Assembly (NCBI GenBank): GCA_024688095.1 | Contig: JAILEJ010000494.1 | Location: forward strand, 1-32,274 | DNA length: 32,274 nucleotides | Reading direction: 5' to 3' | From: Butyrivibrio sp. | GTDB lineage: Bacteria; Bacillota; Clostridia; Lachnospirales; Lachnospiraceae | Shown here: positions 26,399 through 32,274 of the stretch, one piece after another | Layout of the letters: every line of letters begins with the position of its first letter | Numbering within the stretch: position 1 is the first letter of the stretch | Notes under the pieces: model-generated | The model's database searches: none | Told to the model about the DNA's origin: nothing | The model's input: the letters and a program-made list of their open reading frames with translations, nothing else | Position numbers and translations under genes: made by a program

Positions 26399-27349
26399 AT
26401 GGCTATCACAGCAGCAATGGTTAAAGAATTACGTGAATCTACCGGAGCAGGTATGATGGAGTGTAAAAAGGCTCTTTCAGAGACTAACGGTGATATGGAT
26501 GCAGCAGTAGAGTTCCTTAGAAAAAATGGACAGGCTAAGGCTGAAAAGAAGGCTAACAGAATCGCAGCAGAAGGTCTTACAAGAATCTGTGTTAAGGATG
26601 ATCAGACAGCAGCAGTTGTAGAAGTTAACTCAGAGACAGACTTCGTTGCAAAGAACGAGAAATTCCAGGCATTTGTTGAAGCAGTTGCTAAGCAGGCAGT
26701 TGATTCAGATGCAGCAGATATGGATGCATTTATGGCTGAAAGCTGGAATGTTGATAACAGCAAGACAGTTCAGGAAGCACTTGTTGATATTACAGCAGTT
26801 ATCAGTGAGAAGATTAGCATCAGACGTTTTGAGAAGGTTGTAGCTCAGAATGGTGTAGTTGTTCCTTATCTTCACGGTGAAGGAAGAATTGCTGTTCTTG
26901 TAGAAGCTGATACAAACGTTGTTAACGATGAAATTAAGGAAGCTTGCAAGAATATCGCTATGCAGGTTGCAGCTCTTTCACCAAAGTATGTTGATATGAG
27001 TGAAGTTTCTGAAGAATATAAGAATCATGAGAAGGAAATTCTTCTTGCTCAGGCTACAAAGGAAAATGAAGAACTTCCAGAAGGAAAGAGAAAACCTCAG
27101 GAAATTATCGAGAAGATGCTTATTGGACGTCTTAACAAAGAGCTTAAGGAAATCTGCCTTAACGAGCAGGTTTATGTAAAGGCTGAAGATGGAAAGCAGA
27201 CTGTTGGACAGTATGTACAGCAGGTTGCAAAGGCTACTGGTGCAGACTTCAAGATTAAGAGATTTGTTCGTTTCGAGACTGGAGAAGGTATCGAAAAGAA
27301 GAACGAGAACTTTGCTGAAGAAGTTGCTAAGCAGGCTCACTTACAGTAA
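26399..27349 (+). CDS. tsf: Elongation factor Ts
   Basis: MAITAAMVKELRESTGAGMMECKKALSETNGDMDAAVEFLRKNG and VNSETDFVAKNE. Confidence 0.98.
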   Translation: MAITAAMVKELRESTGAGMMECKKALSETNGDMDAAVEFLRKNGQAKAEKKANRIAAEGLTRICVKDDQTAAVVEVNSETDFVAKNEKFQAFVEAVAKQAVDSDAADMDAFMAESWNVDNSKTVQEALVDITAVISEKISIRRFEKVVAQNGVVVPYLHGEGRIAVLVEADTNVVNDEIKEACKNIAMQVAALSPKYVDMSEVSEEYKNHEKEILLAQATKENEELPEGKRKPQEIIEKMLIGRLNKELKEICLNEQVYVKAEDGKQTVGQYVQQVAKATGADFKIKRFVRFETGEGIEKKNENFAEEVAKQAHLQ

Positions 27350-27419
27350 TCCAGATATTTTCATATATTGTTGTTTGCTCTTGAGATATTGGTGCAGATT
27401 AACATAAAAATGATAATTT

Positions 27420-27455
27420 AGAGCTATATTTTTCAAAATATAGCTCTTTTATATT
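27420..27455 (+). terminator. Rho-independent terminator after tsf
   Basis: AGAGCTATATTTT (27420-27432) is complementary to AAAATATAGCTCT (27435-27447), then TTTTATATTTC. Confidence 0.8.
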
Positions 27456-27510
27456 TCTTAAAAATGAGATAAACTATATTGGGTATTGAGATTTTTAATG
27501 GAGGATGAAT

Positions 27511-28338
27511 TTGAGCCAAAAAGTTGTGATTAAGGGTACAAAGTCGGGTATCATCCTGGTTTTAGATCCTGATATTCCATTTGATGAGCTTCAGGAAGAA
27601 ATAGCCAAAAAGTTTTTTAGTGCTAAGGATTTTCTTGGATCAAGTCACATGGGATTATCTATAAAGGGCAGAGTTTTATCTAAGGAAGAAGAAGACATAG
27701 TACTTGATATTATCGGAAAAAATTGCAATGTTAAAATTGTATGTATAGTGGATGCTGACGATGAGCTTGATAAAGTTTTTTCCCGATATGTTAGTTTAAG
27801 TGATGAGTATTTGCTTGAACGCAGGAAAAAAGAACTTGATGAAAAAGAGGAATATTTTCAACAGCTTTCTCTTAAACAACAAGAGGAGATGGAAAATCAA
27901 GTCAAACTTTTAAAAGAAATGCAGGATCAGCTTGGCAGTGGTACTGCAAAAATATTTAAAGGTAATTTGCGATCTGGTCAGACAATTAACTGTGAGACTA
28001 GTGTGATAATATTAGGGGATGTTAAACCGGGAGCCTCGGTCACATCAACTGGAAGTATTATTGTTATGGGATCGCTTCATGGAAGTGCTTTTGCGGGTTC
28101 AACTGGAGATATTAATGCATTTGTTATGGCTATGAGCCTGGATCCACTTCAAGTTAGAATTGGAGAACTTATTGCAATTTCACCAGATGCCGTAAAAGGC
28201 AAGAAACTCAAAATTCGTAGGGGGATTAGGAAAGAACCTAATGTCCGTGAACCAGAGGTTGCTTTTGTTCAAAATGGCCATATAGTAAAAATGGTGTATG
28301 GAGCGTCGTTTTTGAGAAGCAATATGTTTATAAGTTAA
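27511..28338 (+). CDS. minC: Septum site-determining protein MinC
   Basis: C-terminal MinC domain (SGQTINCETSVIILGDVKPGASVTSTGSIIVMGSLHGSAFAG), followed by minD-minE. GGAGG at 27500-27504 supports TTG 27511 rather than ATG 27505. Confidence 0.93.
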   Translation: MSQKVVIKGTKSGIILVLDPDIPFDELQEEIAKKFFSAKDFLGSSHMGLSIKGRVLSKEEEDIVLDIIGKNCNVKIVCIVDADDELDKVFSRYVSLSDEYLLERRKKELDEKEEYFQQLSLKQQEEMENQVKLLKEMQDQLGSGTAKIFKGNLRSGQTINCETSVIILGDVKPGASVTSTGSIIVMGSLHGSAFAGSTGDINAFVMAMSLDPLQVRIGELIAISPDAVKGKKLKIRRGIRKEPNVREPEVAFVQNGHIVKMVYGASFLRSNMFIS

Positions 28339-28370
28339 AAAAATTGTACTTAAGAAAGAATGGAGACATT

Positions 28371-29162
28371 ATGGGAGAAGTAATAGTAGTTACATCTGGA
28401 AAAGGTGGTGTTGGTAAAACAACTACAACAGCCAACATTGGAACTGGACTTGCAAAATTAAATAAAAAGGTTGTACTTATTGATACAGATATAGGTCTTA
28501 GAAACCTTGATGTAGTAATGGGACTTGAAAATCGTATTGTTTATAATCTTGTAGATGTTATTGAAGGAAATTGTAAGATTAAGCAGGCAATGATCAAAGA
28601 TAAGAGATATGAGAATTTATTCTTATTACCTGCAGCTCAGACAAAAGATAAGAATAGTGTTAGTCCTGAGCAGATGAAAACACTTGCTGAAGAGCTTAAG
28701 AAAGAATATGATTATGTACTTATGGATTGCCCGGCAGGTATAGAGCAGGGATTCAAGAATGCTATTGCAGGTGCTGACAGAGCTCTTGTAGTTACAACAC
28801 CTGAAGTTTCTGCTGTTAGAGATGCTGATCGTATTATTGGTCTTCTTGAAGCAAATCTTATTCAGAAGACTCAGCTTATCGTAAACAGACTTAGACCAGA
28901 TATGGTTAAGCGTGGAGATATGATGTCTGCAGAGGATGTTATTGATATTCTTGCAGTTGATCTTATCGGTGTAGTTCCAGATGATGAAAATATTGTTGTT
29001 GCAACTAATAATGGAGAGCCGTTGGCTGGAGACAGTTCACTTGCAGGACAGGCTTATATGAATATATGTCATAGAATTATCGGTGAAAACGTACCTTTCC
29101 TTGATCTTGAGAGTAAGAAAGGTTTATTTGCAACACTTGCAAGTGTATTTAAAAAGAACTAA
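28371..29162 (+). CDS. minD: Septum site-determining ATPase MinD
   Basis: MGEVIVVTSGKGGVGKTTTTANIGTGLAKLNKKVVLIDTDIGLRNLDVVMGLENRIVYNLVDV; SD TGGAGA supports ATG 28371 over ORF start 28344. Confidence 0.98.
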   Translation: MGEVIVVTSGKGGVGKTTTTANIGTGLAKLNKKVVLIDTDIGLRNLDVVMGLENRIVYNLVDVIEGNCKIKQAMIKDKRYENLFLLPAAQTKDKNSVSPEQMKTLAEELKKEYDYVLMDCPAGIEQGFKNAIAGADRALVVTTPEVSAVRDADRIIGLLEANLIQKTQLIVNRLRPDMVKRGDMMSAEDVIDILAVDLIGVVPDDENIVVATNNGEPLAGDSSLAGQAYMNICHRIIGENVPFLDLESKKGLFATLASVFKKN

Positions 29163-29176
29163 GGGGGAACTTTATA

Positions 29177-29461
29177 ATGAAACTTTCAGATATTTTTAAG
29201 AGAAAATCATCCAGTGATGTTGCAAAGGACAGATTGAAACTGGTGCTTGTATCTGACAGGTCCAGTTGTTCTCCTGAAATCATGGAAAGAATTAAAAATG
29301 ATATTTTAGAAGTATTATCTAAATATGTAGAGGTAGATGCATCTGGACTTGATATTAAGATCACACAGATGGATACAGAAAATGGAAGTGAAAATAGTGT
29401 ACCTGCGTTGTATGCGAATATTCCTATTAAGAAAATGCCACATGGGGCAGAAATTAAATAA
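29177..29461 (+). CDS. minE: Cell division topological specificity factor MinE
   Basis: 94 aa; AKDRLKLVLVSDRSSCSPEIMERIKNDILEVLSKYVEVD; downstream of minD. Confidence 0.95.
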   Translation: MKLSDIFKRKSSSDVAKDRLKLVLVSDRSSCSPEIMERIKNDILEVLSKYVEVDASGLDIKITQMDTENGSENSVPALYANIPIKKMPHGAEIK

Positions 29462-29499
29462 TGTTTTTATAAATAATTAAAATTTTTCTTTTAAATTAG

Positions 29500-29535
29500 C
29501 TTAAAATAGTGTACAATTTAATAGTGTGTTTTAAG
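29500..29535 (+). promoter_or_regulatory. Candidate promoter/operator of the ohrR-like gene
   Basis: -10-like TACAAT (29512-29517), flanked by inverted arms CTTAAAA (29500-29506) / TTTTAAG (29529-29535); direct repeats AATAGTGT at 29505-29512 and 29520-29527. Confidence 0.4.
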
Positions 29536-29560
29536 TTGATTTATTTAAGGAGTAGAAACA

Positions 29561-30001
29561 GTGAGCGAGAATGAAAAGTATGCAGGATTAAAGTTAGAAA
29601 ATCAATTGTGTTTTCCTTTATATGCTTGCTCTAAAGAAATTATCAGAAAATACAAACCATATTTGGATGAAATTGATCTTACATATACCCAGTATATTGC
29701 AATGATGGTTATGTGGGAGAGAAAAGAAGTTAATGTAAAAACTTTAGGAGAAAGTCTTTACCTTGATTCTGGAACTTTAACTCCAGTTTTGAAAAAGCTT
29801 GAAAGTAAAGGTTATATTACAAGAAAACGTTCTGAACAGGATGAGCGTAATCTTGTAGTAACTATTACAGAAAAAGGTGAAGCATTAAAAGATAAGGCTA
29901 CATGTGTTCCTGGTAAGATTGGTTCATGTGTAAACTTAAATGCAGATGAAGCAAAGATTTTGTATGATTTATTGTATAAAATAATTAATAGTATGAAATA
30001 A
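29561..30001 (+). CDS. ohrR: MarR family transcriptional regulator, OhrR-type organic peroxide sensor
   Basis: GTG start; LKLENQLCFPLYACSKEI...YLDSGTLTPVLKKLESKGYITRKRSEQDER closely resembles B. subtilis OhrR, with the sensor-position Cys at residue 17. Confidence 0.85.
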   Translation: MSENEKYAGLKLENQLCFPLYACSKEIIRKYKPYLDEIDLTYTQYIAMMVMWERKEVNVKTLGESLYLDSGTLTPVLKKLESKGYITRKRSEQDERNLVVTITEKGEALKDKATCVPGKIGSCVNLNADEAKILYDLLYKIINSMK

Positions 30002-30059
30002 TTGTTTTTGTGTAATTGTATTCAAAATCACTAGTTTATTGAAGGGAACAGGGCTTTTA

Positions 30060-30860
30060 ATGAAATTTACAAGAGTTAGTAAAGATACTGTAAATTGCAT
30101 AATAACAGAAGATGATATGGATGAACAGGGAATTAAACTTGAAGATCTGTTTGAAAAGAAAAAGGAAGCTATGGATTTTCTTCATAAGGTAATGGAGAAA
30201 GCTACAGAAGAGGTTAATTATACTCCTTCAGGTTCCTATACACCAATGCAGATTACAGTTTTGCCTGATCATTCTATAAGTTTAATGCTTTCAGAAAATT
30301 CAGATGAAGCTTTTACTGATATTTTAAAGAATCTTACAGAAAAAGTTGGTCTTAGGTTTTCTAAGAGTTTTCTTGAAGAGCTTGGTGACAGTAATGACGA
30401 AGAGCGTATTTCAAGACTTAGTGAATATCTACAGGGACTAAAGGATATTGCTGAACCTGGAAAAAAATCCAGGAAGAGCAAAATTGTAAAGAAGGATTCT
30501 TCAGTTTCAACGAAGAAAACTGACAAAACTAATCGTATTAAAGAACTTGAAAAACTTGATTTTAATGATTTTGTTTTCAGCTTTGATAATATGAGAACTG
30601 TTATTGAGTTTTCTTCAACTGTTTCCAGAAATATTAAAGTAGATACAAAACTTTATAAAAACAGTAAAAGTGGTAAGTTTTATATGATCTTCAGCAGAGC
30701 TAACGAGAAACCAAAGAAATTTGCTTCACTGTTTTCTACTGCTTATGAGTTTGGTAAATATACAACTGTTAGTAAGACTATGATAGCTCATATAGATGAA
30801 AGCTCCGAGCTTATTATTGGTGAAAAGGCTATTGAAAAACTTAAAAAGCTGAATAAATAA
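30060..30860 (+). CDS. mecA: Clp adaptor protein MecA
   Basis: MKFTRVSKDTVNCIITEDDMDEQGIKLEDLFEKKKEAMDFLHKVMEKA and a C-terminal MecA-like domain (FDNMRTVIEFSSTV). Confidence 0.88.
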   Translation: MKFTRVSKDTVNCIITEDDMDEQGIKLEDLFEKKKEAMDFLHKVMEKATEEVNYTPSGSYTPMQITVLPDHSISLMLSENSDEAFTDILKNLTEKVGLRFSKSFLEELGDSNDEERISRLSEYLQGLKDIAEPGKKSRKSKIVKKDSSVSTKKTDKTNRIKELEKLDFNDFVFSFDNMRTVIEFSSTVSRNIKVDTKLYKNSKSGKFYMIFSRANEKPKKFASLFSTAYEFGKYTTVSKTMIAHIDESSELIIGEKAIEKLKKLNK

Positions 30861-30913
30861 TATCGGGGAAATTAATTATTTCTAAGACATTAAATATAAT
30901 AAATAATTATAAG

Positions 30914-30941
30914 AGAACGGCTGTAACAGACCGTTCTTTTT
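30914..30941 (+). terminator. Rho-independent terminator after mecA
   Basis: AGAACGG (30914-30920), 10-nt loop, CCGTTCT (30931-30937), TTTT. Confidence 0.75.
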
Positions 30942-30954
30942 AGTTAGGAGCTGT

Positions 30955-31668
30955 ATGAGACTTAATAAGTATATTGCATCCTGCGGTATATGTTCCAGAA
31001 GGGATGCTGATAAGCTTATAGATGAGGGAAGAGTTACTGTAGATGGAAATAAACCTGTTATGGGAATGCAGGTGGATGATTCAAATATAGTAATGGTTGA
31101 TGGTGTAAGAATAAGTTTGATAAAAGAGAAAACTGTGCTTGCTTATTATAAAGAAGTAGGAGTGGTTTGTTCTGAAAGGGATGAACATGCCAGTAAACTT
31201 ATTACTGACGTTCTCAAATATCCTAAGCGTCTTACATATGCAGGAAGGCTTGATAAGGATTCTGAAGGACTTATTATCATGACAGATGATGGTGATATAA
31301 TCGAAGCAATGATGAGAGGCTCCAAGGGACATGAAAAAGAATATATAGTCCAGGTAGATAAAACCGTTACAGAAGATTTTATAAAGAAAATGTCTGATGG
31401 TATTTTTCTTGAAGAATTAAACGTAACAACAAGAAAATGTACTGTATCAAAGATTGATGAAAATGTATTTAGTATCATACTTACGCAAGGATTTAACAGG
31501 CAGATAAGAAGAATGTGTGATGCACTTGGTATGAAGGTTATTTCATTAAAGCGAATACGTGTTGTAAATATAAGGCTTAATGATTTAAAACCAGGTGAAT
31601 ATAGAGAAATAGTAGGAAAAGAGCTTTCAGAGCTTTATAGAGCTTGTGGCATGAAGGCAGGTAGTTGA
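30955..31668 (+). CDS. rluF: Pseudouridine synthase, RluF/RluB type
   Basis: N-terminal S4 domain (MRLNKYIASCGICSRRDADKLIDEGRVTVDG); catalytic GRLDKDSEGL; QGFNRQIRRMCDALG. Confidence 0.9.
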   Translation: MRLNKYIASCGICSRRDADKLIDEGRVTVDGNKPVMGMQVDDSNIVMVDGVRISLIKEKTVLAYYKEVGVVCSERDEHASKLITDVLKYPKRLTYAGRLDKDSEGLIIMTDDGDIIEAMMRGSKGHEKEYIVQVDKTVTEDFIKKMSDGIFLEELNVTTRKCTVSKIDENVFSIILTQGFNRQIRRMCDALGMKVISLKRIRVVNIRLNDLKPGEYREIVGKELSELYRACGMKAGS

Positions 31669-31669
31669 A

Positions 31670-32274
31670 ATGGCAGATAATATTTTGAAAGAACTTAATG
31701 AACTAAAAAAGACTATTAAATATCATATGGACAGATATTATAATCAGGATACTCCTGAAATATCTGACTTTGAATATGATAATCTTATGCTTAGGCTTAA
31801 AGAAATAGAAAAAGAACATCCTGAACTTATTACCACAGATTCGCCAACTCAGATTATTGGTGGAGATACCAAAAGAGAGGCTGGTGTAACTATTGAACAT
31901 AATGTACCTATGCTTTCTATTCAGGATGTTTTTTCCAAGGAAGAAGTACTTGAATGGGTGCATGAGGTAAGAAGTCTTCATCCTGATGCTTTATTTGATG
32001 TAGAGCATAAAATAGACGGCCTTTCAATGAGTCTTAGATATGAAGGCGGTAAGCTTATTATGGCCGAGACAAGAGGCGATGGTCTTATTGGAGAGGATGT
32101 TACGGCTAATGCACTTGTAATTCCTGATGTAGTAAGAAAATTATCTAAGATAAATGAATATCTTGAAGTCAGAGGCGAAGTATATATGAGCCATGAGGAC
32201 TTTGACAGGGTTAATGAAAAACAGGAGCTTGCAGGAAAAAAGGTTTTTGCGAATCCAAGAAACTGTGCAGCAGG
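31670..32274 (+). CDS. ligA: NAD-dependent DNA ligase LigA, N-terminal part (truncated by window end)
   Basis: MADNILKELNELKKTIKYHMDRYYNQDTPEISDFEYDNLM...; adenylation motif VEHKIDGLS; RGEVYMSHEDF...FANPRNCAA. Open at window end; not in the ORF track. Confidence 0.95.
   Translation, partial: MADNILKELNELKKTIKYHMDRYYNQDTPEISDFEYDNLMLRLKEIEKEHPELITTDSPTQIIGGDTKREAGVTIEHNVPMLSIQDVFSKEEVLEWVHEVRSLHPDALFDVEHKIDGLSMSLRYEGGKLIMAETRGDGLIGEDVTANALVIPDVVRKLSKINEYLEVRGEVYMSHEDFDRVNEKQELAGKKVFANPRNCAA

Noticed and set aside
1-32274. Searched for prophage, transposon, CRISPR, toxin-antitoxin or other defence modules
   Set aside because: None recognised; essentially all coding capacity is explained by motility and housekeeping genes in one orientation.

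Overview
All confidently called genes in this 32.3 kb window lie on the + strand. The window looks like a Firmicutes (Lachnospiraceae-like, by inference) fla/che motility operon running into housekeeping genes. Order: 3' end of flgE, flbD (TTG start, not in the ORF track), motA, motB, fliL, fliM, fliY, cheY, fliO, fliP, fliQ, fliR, flhB, flhA, flhF, flhG, a PilZ protein, cheB, cheA, cheW, cheC, cheD, a small membrane protein, sigma-28/fliA, a FapA/DUF342 protein, a small charged unknown and a SwrB-like anchored HTH protein. An AT-rich terminator and a good sigma-A promoter follow. Next come an MltG-like protein lacking a catalytic domain, rpsB (structured leader), tsf, minC, minD, minE, an OhrR-type MarR regulator, mecA, an rluF-like pseudouridine synthase and the 5' part of ligA. 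Gene content is largely conventional; I see no mobile element, CRISPR array, tRNA or rRNA. The most interesting signals are: (i) a 17-bp hairpin that sequesters the cheA Shine-Dalgarno (SD) and reaches the A of its AUG, placed just after the cheB stop, with a similar shorter hairpin at cheA/cheW, suggesting translational coupling of chemotaxis stoichiometry; (ii) poorly characterised proteins after sigma-28, including a long SwrB-like candidate; (iii) a Met/Gln-rich linker in FliY; (iv) a hairpin and a long-range anti-SD match between flhB and flhA; (v) a multi-cysteine orphan OhrR with a putative operator over its promoter.
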